From Endobugula sp965225895 (GTDB lineage: Bacteria; Pseudomonadota; Gammaproteobacteria; Pseudomonadales; Cellvibrionaceae), in NCBI GenBank assembly GCA_965225895.1, contig CBDDBR010000011.1, positions 558,001 through 622,000 of the forward strand: 64,000 bases of DNA, read 5' to 3'. Position 1 is the stretch's first letter. Each line of letters begins with the position of its first letter. The translations under genes and the position numbers were made by a program. Of the stretch, positions 34,210 through 43,068 are shown piece after piece. The notes under the pieces were generated by a model. The model had not been told where the DNA came from. It saw only the letters and a program-made list of their open reading frames with translations, and made no database searches.

Positions 34210-34427
34210 AGTACGACAAATAACCAAGTCGCATCGTAAGCGACAATGAAAAAGTAGGTATAAGATAGATTATAGATAATTGGCACATTATTGCCCACTC
34301 AGATCGAAAGAATAAATCCGCTTATTTCTTAAAGTGGCAAACTAACTATTGAAAAATACACAGAAAATCTCCATAATCCACGCCCTCTGTTGATCACCTC
34401 GTTCTGTTGGTGTCTCAGAGTTGTTAT

Positions 34428-34539
34428 GGAGATCTTGGTCGGTCCCTTCGCAATAACTATCTGTAAACTCCGCCAGGCCCGGAAGGGAGCAACGGTAGCA
34501 GTGCTGTTATGTGCCGGAGTGTGGCTGGCTAAGGTTTCC
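34428..34539 (+). ncRNA. ffs: 4.5S signal recognition particle RNA
   Basis: The conserved SRP Alu-less small RNA: the 5' GGAGATCTT pairs with the 3' AAGGTTTCC (with wobbles), and the apical region CAGGCCCGGAAGGGAGCA contains the GGAA tetraloop and the Ffh-binding internal loops; GTGCCGGAGTGTGGCTGG returns down the helix. About 112 bases, as in other gammaproteobacteria (E. coli 114). Location immediately upstream of dnaX is the conserved Pseudomonadales order. An intrinsic terminator overlaps its 3' end. Confidence 0.95.
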
Positions 34540-34552
34540 ACCTTAGCTTTTT
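34528..34552 (+). terminator. Terminator of the SRP RNA
   Basis: GCTAAGG (34528-34534), loop TTTCCA, CCTTAGC (34541-34547) and TTTTT. It shares bases with the 3' strand of the SRP RNA. Confidence 0.85.
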
Positions 34553-34685
34553 ATACGATAAGTCAACTTTCTCCTTACTTTTCTCTTCTTGTTTATCTTA
34601 CGTTTTGTTTATTTCTTTCGTTAGCCGTTCTACGCTTCTTCCGTTATAATTCGTGTCTACTTAACTCGCCGAATGAATAATCATA

Positions 34686-36668
34686 ATGAGCTATCAAGTT
34701 CTCGCCCGTAAATGGCGGCCTCGTACTTTTCGTGAAATGGTTGGACAAGAGCATGTCTTGCAAGCATTAATTAATGCTTTAGATCACGACCGTTTACATC
34801 ATGCCTATTTATTCACAGGAACACGTGGTGTTGGTAAGACCACTATTGCTCGTATTTTGGCCAAGTGCATTAACTGTGAGGTGGGTGTGAGCTCGGTACC
34901 TTGTAATGAATGTAGTGCCTGTACCGAGATTAATGAAGGTCGTTTTGTTGATTTAATTGAGGTAGATGCGGCATCACGTACCAAGGTAGAAGATACAAGA
35001 GAACTATTAGAAAACGTACAGTACGCGCCTACGCGAGGGCGCTACAAAGTTTATCTGATTGATGAAGTGCACATGCTTTCTAACAGCAGTTTTAATGCAT
35101 TACTAAAAACGTTAGAAGAGCCGCCGCCGCACGTTAAGTTTTTATTAGCAACTACCGATCCGCAAAAGTTACCAGTAACAATATTATCGCGTTGCTTACA
35201 ATTTAATCTTAAAAACATGAATCCCGAACGTATTGTGTCTCACCTGCAATACGTACTTGAAAAAGAAAGTGTGCCTTTTGATGAGGCGGGTTTATGGCAG
35301 TTAGCGCGTTCTGCTGATGGCAGTATGCGTGATGCTTTGAGTCTTACCGATCAGTCTATAGCTTTTGGCGATGGCAAAATCACCGACGCCGATGTGCGTG
35401 TAATGCTGGGCACGATTGACCAGTCATTGGTGTATGACGTGCTACAAGCATTAATCGCTGAAGACGTGGGTATGCTATTAAAGGCAGTGGCCGATTTAGC
35501 GGAACATTCCCCTGATTACAGTGCAGCCTTGGCAGAGCTAATCGCAACACTACATCGTGTCGCTATTGCTCAAGCATTGCCAGAAGCTGTAGATAATAGC
35601 TTAGGCGATAGACAACAAATTTATACGTTTGCACAGGCAATTAGTGCAGAAGACGTACAATTGTATTATCAAACCGCATTGCTAGGACGGCGCGACCTGC
35701 CTTTAGTCCCAGATCCTCGTAGTGGCTTTGAAATGGTGCTACTGCGTATGCTGGCTTTTAAACCACAAGGTGTTAGTCAATTGCCTAAAAAACCGTTAGC
35801 AGCCATTAATGCCAACGATGCACCATTGGCAGCTCCTACGGCAGCCCCCATACCGAATATATCGATGGTTGATGAGTCACCAGCAGTAGAGCAGGTCTCT
35901 GCAGTTGTTGCTCAAGGAGAGGCGCCAGTCGCCGCACAGCCATCTTCTGAGGCGGTGCCAGCATCGCTTCAGTCTGAGGAGATGCCGCAGGCGAAAGAAG
36001 AAATACCACAAGGCAACGTGGAGGAACCTCAGCGTTCTGATACCGTATTAGAGCAAGTAGCCCCAACAGCCATAGCGTCAGCTACAGCCGCAGAATCAGT
36101 ACCTGAGCAACAGCATAAAGAGGTCTCTGACACGGTAAAAAAGTCTGATACTGCCGAGCTGGCAGATCATAGTACGTCGATTGCCGAATATGAGCGTACA
36201 TTAGCCAGTAATGATCAGGAGCAGGCTTCTGCCCCTGTTTCTGTAGACGATCAGCAGGTCGTTATGGATGCCATCAGTATTGATGAGCTTGCACCAGAGA
36301 ATTGGTATCAGGTGTATGCCAATATTAAAACGGGTGGTTTATTGCAAAGTACCGTAGCCAATTGCCAATTGATACAACGCAATGGCCAGAACCTTGAGTT
36401 TGTGCTGGATGAAGTGCAAAGCACTTTGTACGATGACAAGCACCAAGTGATGTTGGCGGATTTACTGAGCGTGTATTTTGCACAAGCGATCACCGTTACA
36501 ATTACGGTGGGGCAAGTGACCAGTGAAACACCTGCGCAGCGTGTAGTGCGGTGTCAACAAGAGCGACAGCGACAAGCTGAGAGCGTGATTGCGAGTGACC
36601 CTGTTGTGCAACAATTAGAAGAAATTTTTGATGCACATATTATAAACGACAGTATTAAACCCATGTAA
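34686..36668 (+). CDS. dnaX: DNA polymerase III gamma/tau subunit
   Basis: 660 residues. The clamp-loader ATPase has Walker A TGTRGVGKTTIARIL (residue 40 onward), the zinc cysteines CINCEV...CNECSACTEI, DEVHML and the SRC motif ILSRCLQF. Domain III ends near residue 365, followed by a low-complexity linker (about 370-520, Ala/Glu/Pro rich) and a tau C-terminal domain (APENWYQVYANIKTGGLLQS) that binds the polymerase alpha subunit. No A_AAA_AAG heptamer is seen at the gamma/tau boundary. Followed by ybaB and recR in conserved order. Confidence 0.97.
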   Translation: MSYQVLARKWRPRTFREMVGQEHVLQALINALDHDRLHHAYLFTGTRGVGKTTIARILAKCINCEVGVSSVPCNECSACTEINEGRFVDLIEVDAASRTKVEDTRELLENVQYAPTRGRYKVYLIDEVHMLSNSSFNALLKTLEEPPPHVKFLLATTDPQKLPVTILSRCLQFNLKNMNPERIVSHLQYVLEKESVPFDEAGLWQLARSADGSMRDALSLTDQSIAFGDGKITDADVRVMLGTIDQSLVYDVLQALIAEDVGMLLKAVADLAEHSPDYSAALAELIATLHRVAIAQALPEAVDNSLGDRQQIYTFAQAISAEDVQLYYQTALLGRRDLPLVPDPRSGFEMVLLRMLAFKPQGVSQLPKKPLAAINANDAPLAAPTAAPIPNISMVDESPAVEQVSAVVAQGEAPVAAQPSSEAVPASLQSEEMPQAKEEIPQGNVEEPQRSDTVLEQVAPTAIASATAAESVPEQQHKEVSDTVKKSDTAELADHSTSIAEYERTLASNDQEQASAPVSVDDQQVVMDAISIDELAPENWYQVYANIKTGGLLQSTVANCQLIQRNGQNLEFVLDEVQSTLYDDKHQVMLADLLSVYFAQAITVTITVGQVTSETPAQRVVRCQQERQRQAESVIASDPVVQQLEEIFDAHIINDSIKPM

Positions 36669-36753
36669 TGTATTGTGTGTTCATAGAGTGAATACAAGTG
36701 ATACGAACCCGTGATAAAGAATCAATAGCATATAGACAAGCAGTGAGGATAGT

Positions 36754-37074
36754 ATGAAAGGCATTGGCGATATAATGAAGCAGGCACAAGCCATGCAAGA
36801 AAATATGCAAAAAATGCAAGAAGATATGGCAAACCGTGATGTGTGTGGTGAATCAGGTGCGGGCATGGTTAAAGTAACAATGAATGGTCGCCACGATGTA
36901 AAGCATGTTGATATTGCCCCTGAGTTATTAACAGAAGATAAAACTATTCTTGAAGATTTATTGGCAGCGGCGGTCAATGATGCTGTACATAAAGTAGAAC
37001 AAATGAATAAAGATATGATGGGTGATTTAACGGGTGGGTTTCAAATGCCTGCGGGTTTTAAAATGCCATTTTAA
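36754..37074 (+). CDS. ybaB: YbaB/EbfC family nucleoid-associated protein
   Basis: 106 residues: helical N-terminus MKGIGDIMKQAQAMQENMQK, then the two-strand core GAGMVKVTMNGRHDVKHVDI and a C-terminal helix. YbaB binds DNA as a dimer without strong sequence preference. An 86-base gap separates it from dnaX, and a 143-base AT-rich gap from recR. Confidence 0.94.
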   Translation: MKGIGDIMKQAQAMQENMQKMQEDMANRDVCGESGAGMVKVTMNGRHDVKHVDIAPELLTEDKTILEDLLAAAVNDAVHKVEQMNKDMMGDLTGGFQMPAGFKMPF

Positions 37075-37217
37075 TACGCCGTATTATTGGTAAGTATTGT
37101 ATTTTTTTCGGTTCTTTTTTTATGGTTTTATTTTTTCATAGCTTTATTTTTTTATAGTAATGCCGTTCTTATGTGTATTATTTTGTTAACTCAATTTACG
37201 AATAAAAGGTTTTATTC

Positions 37218-37841
37218 TTGTTTAGTCCCTTAATTGACGAACTTATACATGCGTTATGTTGCTTACCTGGAGTGGGTAGAAAATCAGCGCAGCGCATGGC
37301 ATTGCACTTGTTAGAGCGTGACCCCGAAGGGGCAAGTCGCCTTGTTTCAAGTTTAGGCAAGGCAATCGAAGGGGTGGGGCGTTGCCAGCAATGTCGCATA
37401 CTTACTGAGCAAGATATTTGTTTTATCTGTAGCCATCCTAAACGCAGCAACACGTTACTGTGTGTGGTCGAAACGCCCGCAGATGTTGTGGCAATTGAGC
37501 AATCAGGCACGTATCAGGGAAAATACTTTGTACTCAATGGGCGCTTATCCCCTATTGATGGTATTGGTCCCGCTGAACTGGGTTTGCCCGAATTATTTCA
37601 TCGTTTACAAACCCCCAGTCAGTCTGCTGATGGAGCGGAGCAAGACCGCGTTGAAGAACTCATTCTTGCAACGAACCCAACAGTAGAAGGCGAGGCAACA
37701 GCCCATTATATTGCTGATCAGGCTAGGCAATGTGGTATTGCTGTTTCTCGTATTGCCCATGGCGTTCCTCTTGGTGGCGAGCTTGAATATATTGATGGCG
37801 GCACATTAATGCATGCCTTTGCTAGCCGTCGCTCTTTTTAA
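37218..37841 (+). CDS. recR: Recombination mediator RecR
   Basis: 207 residues. TTG at 37218 is the start: AAAGG lies eight to nine bases before it and MFSPLIDELIHALCCLPGVG aligns with RecR. Helix-hairpin-helix LPGVGRKSAQRMALHLLE, Cys4 zinc finger CQQCRILTEQDICFICSH, then the Toprim domain (LCVVETPADVVAIEQSG, EELILATNPTVEGEATAHYI). RecR loads RecA with RecF/RecO on gapped DNA. Confidence 0.95.
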   Translation: MFSPLIDELIHALCCLPGVGRKSAQRMALHLLERDPEGASRLVSSLGKAIEGVGRCQQCRILTEQDICFICSHPKRSNTLLCVVETPADVVAIEQSGTYQGKYFVLNGRLSPIDGIGPAELGLPELFHRLQTPSQSADGAEQDRVEELILATNPTVEGEATAHYIADQARQCGIAVSRIAHGVPLGGELEYIDGGTLMHAFASRRSF

Positions 37842-37866
37842 TGGATATTAATAGCCTATATAGGAT

Positions 37867-39030
37867 ATGACTCACCTTATGAATCCCATCGATTTTCAGT
37901 GGATTGATACCGACGATGCATTAGCGCAATTATGTGTATCGTTATCTCAGCAAACCGCCATCGCAATAGATACTGAATTTGTACGTACACGCACGTACTT
38001 TGCTCATATTGGTCTGCTGCAAGTGGCAGATTCGCATGGCGTGTATCTTATTGATCCTTTAACGATAAAAAACACGCAACCTTTTGCCGATATATTAACA
38101 AACCCTTCTATTGTAAAAGTGATACATGCTTGCTCGGAAGATTTAGAAGTGTTTCACCATGCTTTTGGTGTATACCCCGTTAATATTTTTGATACCCAAG
38201 TGGCAGCGGGCTTTGCTGGTTACGGTGCCTCAATAGGATATGCTAATTTAATTCGTACCATAAAAGAAATTGATATTCCAAAGCACGAAACACGCTCTGA
38301 CTGGTTGCAGCGCCCATTAAGCGATGCGCAATTGCGTTATGCTGCGTTAGATGTTGAATACTTATTAGATGTTTATGCGCTATTACTTGAGCAGCTACAA
38401 AGCAAGCAGCGTTTAGCATGGGTCGAAGCCGATTGTGCCGCATTGGTTGATAAGCTGCGTGACACTGATCACGAAGCAACGTATTTTTTACGTATTAAAT
38501 CTGCGTGGAAATTACAGCGTGATCAACTTGCGGTGTTAAAAGCGGTATGTCGTTGGCGTGAGCGTTTAGCTCGGGAGCAAGACAAAACGCGTAGCCATAT
38601 TATTAAAGACACAAGTCTATTTGATATTGCATTTAAATTACCGTTAGATATTAAACAGTTGAAGCGTATACAAGATATTTCATATCGCTTTGTTGAGGAA
38701 TACCATAAATCATTAATCGCATTAATTAATAATACATTAGATGATCAAGCGGATTATCCAGACGTACTTGACCGCCCATTAAATACAGCGCAAACGGCGT
38801 TATTAAAAACACTAAAAATGAAAGTGTCTGAGCTTGCGCAACGTTTAGATTTACCACAAGAACTGTTAGTGCGTAAAAAAGATTATGAAATGCTTATTCG
38901 TTCAAAAGCGACGGGTAATTATCAGCTGCCATCTACACTTATGGGGTGGCGAAAAACAGTGGTAGGAGATGCCTTGTTGCATTTTTTACAGCAATCAACA
39001 CCAGCAGTAACAGTAACAGGAGAGTCTTAA
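37867..39030 (+). CDS. rnd: Ribonuclease D
   Basis: 387 residues. DEDD exonuclease: ExoI AIDTEFVRTRTYFAHIGLLQ, ExoII VIHACSEDLEVFHHAFG, ExoIII RYAALDVEYLLDVYALLL; an HRDC domain follows (AVLKAVCRWRERLAREQDK). RNase D trims tRNA 3' ends. ATG 37867 or 37879 (MNPIDFQWIDTDDALAQL, closer to E. coli Rnd). The stop overlaps the ycgL ATG (TAATG), and ycgN follows. Confidence 0.95.
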   Translation: MTHLMNPIDFQWIDTDDALAQLCVSLSQQTAIAIDTEFVRTRTYFAHIGLLQVADSHGVYLIDPLTIKNTQPFADILTNPSIVKVIHACSEDLEVFHHAFGVYPVNIFDTQVAAGFAGYGASIGYANLIRTIKEIDIPKHETRSDWLQRPLSDAQLRYAALDVEYLLDVYALLLEQLQSKQRLAWVEADCAALVDKLRDTDHEATYFLRIKSAWKLQRDQLAVLKAVCRWRERLAREQDKTRSHIIKDTSLFDIAFKLPLDIKQLKRIQDISYRFVEEYHKSLIALINNTLDDQADYPDVLDRPLNTAQTALLKTLKMKVSELAQRLDLPQELLVRKKDYEMLIRSKATGNYQLPSTLMGWRKTVVGDALLHFLQQSTPAVTVTGES

Positions 39031-39323
39031 TGCAACGTATTTGCTCTATTTATCGTTGTTCAAAAAAAGAAGGCATGTATATTTATGTCGATAAAGAAGC
39101 AGGGCTTGATAGCGTGCCCGATATGCTGAGTAAAAAAATTGGTACCACAGAATTAGCAATGACTTTACTTATTACCGAAGATAAAAAGCTAGCGCGAAAT
39201 AATGCCAAAGAAATTTTAGAATCTATCGAAGAGCACGGATTTTATTTGCAAATGCCGCCTTCAATTCACGGTGAAGACGAGCAAGAAATGAGCCGATTAC
39301 GTGATAAAAACAGTAAGTTATAA
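39030..39323 (+). CDS. ycgL: YcgL family protein
   Basis: 97 residues: MQRICSIYRCSKKEGMYIYV, DKEAGLDSVPDMLSKKIGTT and GFYLQMPPSIHGEDEQE, the complete YcgL (DUF709) sequence pattern, a compact alpha/beta fold. ATG 39030 overlaps the rnd stop by one base. Function is unknown; the rnd-ycgL-ycgN order is conserved. Confidence 0.93.
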   Translation: MQRICSIYRCSKKEGMYIYVDKEAGLDSVPDMLSKKIGTTELAMTLLITEDKKLARNNAKEILESIEEHGFYLQMPPSIHGEDEQEMSRLRDKNSKL

Positions 39324-39334
39324 GTGATATTATC

Positions 39335-39778
39335 ATGGTAGGCGAACCATTTTGGAAAACAAAAACTTTTGCTCAAATGACATCTGCCGAATGGGAGTCA
39401 TTGTGTGATGGCTGTGCAAAATGTTGTTTGCATAAATTAGAAGACGAAGACACGGGTGATGTTTATTATACCGATATTGCCTGTCGTTATTTGGATACTC
39501 AAACATGCCAATGTAAAGATTATTCCCAACGACAAGCTTTGGTGCCTGAGTGTCTTAAATTGCGCCCCCAAGACGTTAAACAGTTTGATTGGCTGCCTAA
39601 TACGTGTTCGTATCGCTTATTAGCAAACGGTGAAGATTTACCGTTATGGCACCACCTATTATCAGGTCAAACAACGTTAGTACATCAGTTAGGTTTTTCA
39701 GTAAAAAATAAAGTGGTCTTAGAAGATAGTGTTAAGTCTGATGATTATGAAGACCGCGTAATTACTTGGGTTGAGTAA
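39335..39778 (+). CDS. ycgN: YcgN family cysteine-cluster protein
   Basis: 147 residues: PFWKTKTFAQMTSAEWESLC, CDGCAKCCLHKLEDEDTG, YYTDIACRYLDTQTCQCKDY and ALVPECLKLRPQDVKQFDWL. The seven or so cysteines and the CxxCxxCC core define YcgN (UPF0260), thought to bind iron. Eleven bases after ycgL, in the same operon. Confidence 0.93.
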   Translation: MVGEPFWKTKTFAQMTSAEWESLCDGCAKCCLHKLEDEDTGDVYYTDIACRYLDTQTCQCKDYSQRQALVPECLKLRPQDVKQFDWLPNTCSYRLLANGEDLPLWHHLLSGQTTLVHQLGFSVKNKVVLEDSVKSDDYEDRVITWVE

Positions 39779-39818
39779 TATATAGCAGGCTCAATGATGA
39801 GCGAAAGGATGTAAAAGA

Positions 39819-40244
39819 ATGATGTTACAGTTTCAAGAATACAGTATGGCTTGGTTGGTTTATGTCTTGGCTATTATTGGTTTATTAATCGTGACATGGC
39901 GGTTATTTCGCGCTGTTCCATCGGTATATATACGACGTATTATACTTGTTACAGTGGCAGTCTTATTTATTACTCCAGTCATTGGGGAATCAAGTTATTG
40001 GGCGCCTGCGTGGATTGTTGGTGCCTTAGAGTTTTTGTTTTCAGGACTCGAAGGCATTATGCGAATACTCAATATTTTATTCACCGTATGGTGTGTTGCT
40101 ATTGTTTTATATAGCGTATTACACCTTGCTTTTTTTCGACGAAAAAAAGGCGATGCAGCTACCGCAGCAGATAAAAATAAAGCATCATCAACGGCAAAAA
40201 AAACACCACGAAGAATGGCCGATAGACGTGTAACACCCAGCTAA
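39819..40244 (+). CDS. Inner-membrane protein, unknown
   Basis: 141 residues with three predicted membrane helices (WLVYVLAIIGLLIVTWRLF, RIILVTVAVLFITPVIG, ILFTVWCVAIVLYSVLHLAF) and a basic cytoplasmic tail (FRRKKGDAATAADKNK to RRMADRRVTPS). It is 40 bases after ycgN and probably in the same operon. Similar small membrane proteins follow ycgN in related genomes, but I know of no function. Confidence 0.72.
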   Translation: MMLQFQEYSMAWLVYVLAIIGLLIVTWRLFRAVPSVYIRRIILVTVAVLFITPVIGESSYWAPAWIVGALEFLFSGLEGIMRILNILFTVWCVAIVLYSVLHLAFFRRKKGDAATAADKNKASSTAKKTPRRMADRRVTPS

Positions 40245-40349
40245 AACCTGCCTTAATAAAAGCGCCACAGTGATATGGCGATGCATTGTTTCTGGCCATA
40301 ATAATAGCTTTTGCTTGCAATAAAAATAAAGAGAGAAGGAGCGTGCAGT

Positions 40350-40778
40350 ATGTTGGATAACTCTACAAATCGAGAGCAGTCAGCCTGCTTATGTGGTGCG
40401 GTAACAGTATCCGTCGCCAAGATTAACCCTAAGTTTTCTGTTTGCCATTGTGAAACGTGTCGAACATGGGGCGGTTCACCGTTATTTGCCGTGCAGTGCG
40501 GTACTGATGTGGCGTTTGATAATAAAGCCAGCATTGCAGTATATGATTCTTCTGCGTGGGCAGAGCGAGGGTTTTGCCGAAACTGTGGCACGCACTTGTT
40601 TTATCGTTTAAAGGCAACAGGTGAATACAATATGCCTGTAGGCATGTTTCCCCAGCTTAAAGGGTTAACAATGGATATGCAGTACTTTAGCGATACTAAA
40701 CCTGATTATTACTGTTTTTCAAATGAAACGAAAACCATGACCAAAGACGAAATCATGGCGTATTTTGCCGCGCAATAA
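40350..40778 (+). CDS. GFA/CENP-V family zinc protein
   Basis: 142 residues; ATG 40350 has AAGGAG at 40336-40341. Zinc ligands of the glutathione-dependent formaldehyde-activating (GFA) fold are seen: SACLCGAVTVSV, VCHCETCRTWGGSPLF and GFCRNCGTHLFYRL. Most such proteins bind zinc; few have proven S-hydroxymethyl glutathione synthase activity, so the assignment is to family only. Stand-alone gene upstream of htpG. Confidence 0.9.
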   Translation: MLDNSTNREQSACLCGAVTVSVAKINPKFSVCHCETCRTWGGSPLFAVQCGTDVAFDNKASIAVYDSSAWAERGFCRNCGTHLFYRLKATGEYNMPVGMFPQLKGLTMDMQYFSDTKPDYYCFSNETKTMTKDEIMAYFAAQ

Positions 40779-40882
40779 CGAGTAAGGGGTGTCTTAAGCC
40801 CCTATTTCTTCGTAATCACTCCTGTAATCTCTGTTGTTATCCCTGTAATTGCATTAATTGCTGAAAAGCGATGTTTTTGCCT

Positions 40883-40911
40883 CTTGAAATCTGATTTGCT
40901 CCCCCCATATA
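40883..40911 (+). promoter_or_regulatory. Sigma-32 heat-shock promoter of htpG
   Basis: -35 CTTGAAA at 40883-40889, 13-base spacer, -10 CCCCATATA at 40903-40911. Both elements match the RpoH consensus (CTTGAAA, CCCCATNTA) fully, with usual spacing, 44 bases upstream of the htpG GTG. Confidence 0.85.
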
Positions 40912-40955
40912 TCTGATCATCTTATTTAACTGTGATTATCCCAAAGGAGTTTTCC

Positions 40956-42869
40956 GTGACAGCGACAGCGACCGCCGAAAAAGAAACGTTAGGTTTTCAA
41001 ACTGAAGCCAAGCAATTATTACATTTGATGATTCATTCTTTATATTCTAATAAAGAGATTTTCTTACGTGAATTAGTCTCTAATGCATCAGATGCGGCTG
41101 ATAAATTGCGTTTTGAAGCCGTAAAAGACGGTAGCCTGTATGAAAATGATACCGAATTAGCGATTCGTGTAAGCTTTGATAAAGATGCTAAAACAGTCAC
41201 TATTAGTGATAACGGTATTGGCATGACGCGTGAAGACGTGATTAACCACCTAGGTACTATTGCAAAGTCAGGTACGGCACAGTTCTTAGAAGCCATGACG
41301 GGCGATGAGAAAAAAGATTCTCAGCTGATTGGTAAGTTTGGTGTTGGTTTTTATTCCTCATTTATTGTAGCGGATCGTGTAGAGGTATTTACACGTAAAG
41401 CCGGTGCAGATATTAGTGAAGGCGTACATTGGGAATGTGAAGGTGATGCTGAGTTTACTATCGAAGCGGTTGAAAAAGCCGATCGTGGTACATCGATTGT
41501 TTTACACTTAAAAGACGATGCGGCTGATTTTGCAGATGGCTGGCGTTTACGTTCGGTGATTAAAAAATATTCTGACCATATTTCACTGCCTGTGATTATG
41601 CAAAAAGAGCAAGCTGCACCTGAAGATGGCGAAGAAGCACCTGCTCCAGAAGATGAAACTATCAACACAGCGACAGCGTTATGGACGCGTTCGCGTTCAG
41701 AAATTTCTGATGAAGAGTACCAAGAATTTTATAAGCATGTGTCTAATGATTATCAAGATGCACTAACGTGGAGCCATAACCGCGTAGAAGGTAAACTAGA
41801 TTACACCAGCTTACTGTACTTGCCAAAAAATGCCCCGTTTGATCTGTATAACCGTGAAGGCTCTCGTGGTTTAAAACTATATGTACAGCGCACATTCATT
41901 ATGGATGAAGCAGAACAGTTTTTACCCATGTACTTACGTTTTGTGAAGGGTATTGTTGATTCTAATGATTTGTCATTGAATGTATCGCGTGAAATTTTAC
42001 AAAAAGACCCTAACATTGATGCTATGCGTACAGCGCTTACAAAGCGTGTACTAGATATGCTAGCGAAAATGGCAAATAAAAAGCCAGAAGAGTACGCAGA
42101 ATTCTGGTCACAGTTTGGTGAAGTGTTAAAAGAAGGATTAGGCGAAGATTTTGCGAATAAAGAAAAAGTAGCTAAATTGATTCGTTTCTCATCCACGCAT
42201 ACTGATGCAGCAACACCTGATCAATCATTAGAAGATTATGTGGCTCGTATGCAAGAAGGCCAAGATAAAATTTATTACGTTGCGGCGGAAAACTTTAATA
42301 CGGCAAAAAATAGCCCGCATTTAGAAGTGTTCCGTAAAAAAGGCATTGAAGTGTTGCTGTTATCAGACCGCATTGATGACTGGATGATGAGCCACTTAAA
42401 TGAATTTGATGGCAAAACATTGCAAGATGTTGCCAAAGGTTCTTTAGATTTAGGTGATCTAGATTCAGAAGAAGAAAAACAAGCGCAAGAAAAAATCAAT
42501 GAAGAGCTAAAAGGTTTAGTTGAACGCAGTAAAGCCGTACTAAGCGAGCAAGTAGAAGAGGTACGTTTAACTCATCGTTTAACCGACTCTCCTGCCTGTG
42601 TTGTGGTGGGCGAAGATGATATGGGTGCGCAAATGCGCCGCTTAATGGAACAGGCAGGTCAAACAATGCCAGAGACTAAGCCAACATTTGAGCTAAATCC
42701 AGAGCATCCATTAGTACAAAAATTAGATCAAGAGTCAGACGAAGATCGTTTTTCTGATCTAGTAAAAGTATTATTTGATCAGGCAACGCTAGCCGAAGGT
42801 AGTCAGCTAAAAGACCCAGCGGCATACGTGCAGCGCTTAAATAGCTTACTATTAGAGTTAAGTCACTAG
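40956..42869 (+). CDS. htpG: Molecular chaperone HtpG (Hsp90)
   Basis: 637 residues (E. coli 624). GTG 40956 is the start, eight bases after AAAGGAG. GHKL ATPase motifs: LRELVSNASDAADKLRFEAV, ISDNGIGMTREDVINHLGTI and GKFGVGFYSSFIVADRVEVF. Middle domain (FDLYNREGSRGLKLYVQRTF with the ATP-contacting arginine) and C-terminal dimerisation domain are intact. The linker carries an acidic insert (AAPEDGEEAPAPEDE). Controlled by the sigma-32 promoter just upstream. Confidence 0.97.
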   Translation: MTATATAEKETLGFQTEAKQLLHLMIHSLYSNKEIFLRELVSNASDAADKLRFEAVKDGSLYENDTELAIRVSFDKDAKTVTISDNGIGMTREDVINHLGTIAKSGTAQFLEAMTGDEKKDSQLIGKFGVGFYSSFIVADRVEVFTRKAGADISEGVHWECEGDAEFTIEAVEKADRGTSIVLHLKDDAADFADGWRLRSVIKKYSDHISLPVIMQKEQAAPEDGEEAPAPEDETINTATALWTRSRSEISDEEYQEFYKHVSNDYQDALTWSHNRVEGKLDYTSLLYLPKNAPFDLYNREGSRGLKLYVQRTFIMDEAEQFLPMYLRFVKGIVDSNDLSLNVSREILQKDPNIDAMRTALTKRVLDMLAKMANKKPEEYAEFWSQFGEVLKEGLGEDFANKEKVAKLIRFSSTHTDAATPDQSLEDYVARMQEGQDKIYYVAAENFNTAKNSPHLEVFRKKGIEVLLLSDRIDDWMMSHLNEFDGKTLQDVAKGSLDLGDLDSEEEKQAQEKINEELKGLVERSKAVLSEQVEEVRLTHRLTDSPACVVVGEDDMGAQMRRLMEQAGQTMPETKPTFELNPEHPLVQKLDQESDEDRFSDLVKVLFDQATLAEGSQLKDPAAYVQRLNSLLLELSH

Positions 42870-42952
42870 TTGATGGGTCAGTAGATAATGAGCAGTGAAT
42901 GGCAGTATTGTCATTCACCTGTCTTTTTGAGCTGATAAATTATATCGATAAT

Positions 42953-42985
42953 AAAGAGGGAGGTGATACGCTTGCCTCTTTTTTT
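42953..42985 (+). terminator. Intrinsic terminator after htpG
   Basis: AAAGAGG (42953-42959) pairs with CCTCTTT (42975-42981), followed by a T run. The loop is long (15 bases). It lies 84 bases after the htpG stop. Confidence 0.6.
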
Positions 42986-43068
42986 ATGGCTGTTCATATT
43001 ATTCAAGCCTTTGTTATTATTCATATTTTCCTTATACTGCAAAGCTTACCAATAACGATAATAGATCT

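Noticed and set aside
34389..34425. TTGATC and a possible -10 before the SRP RNA
   Set aside because: No acceptable -10 at the right distance, so the promoter is not annotated although one must exist.
35784..35795. CCTAAAAAACCG at the end of the dnaX ATPase part as a possible gamma-subunit frameshift site
   Set aside because: The frame is CCT AAA AAA CCG; it does not form the X_XXY_YYZ heptamer, and no stop-coupled -1 product is evident.
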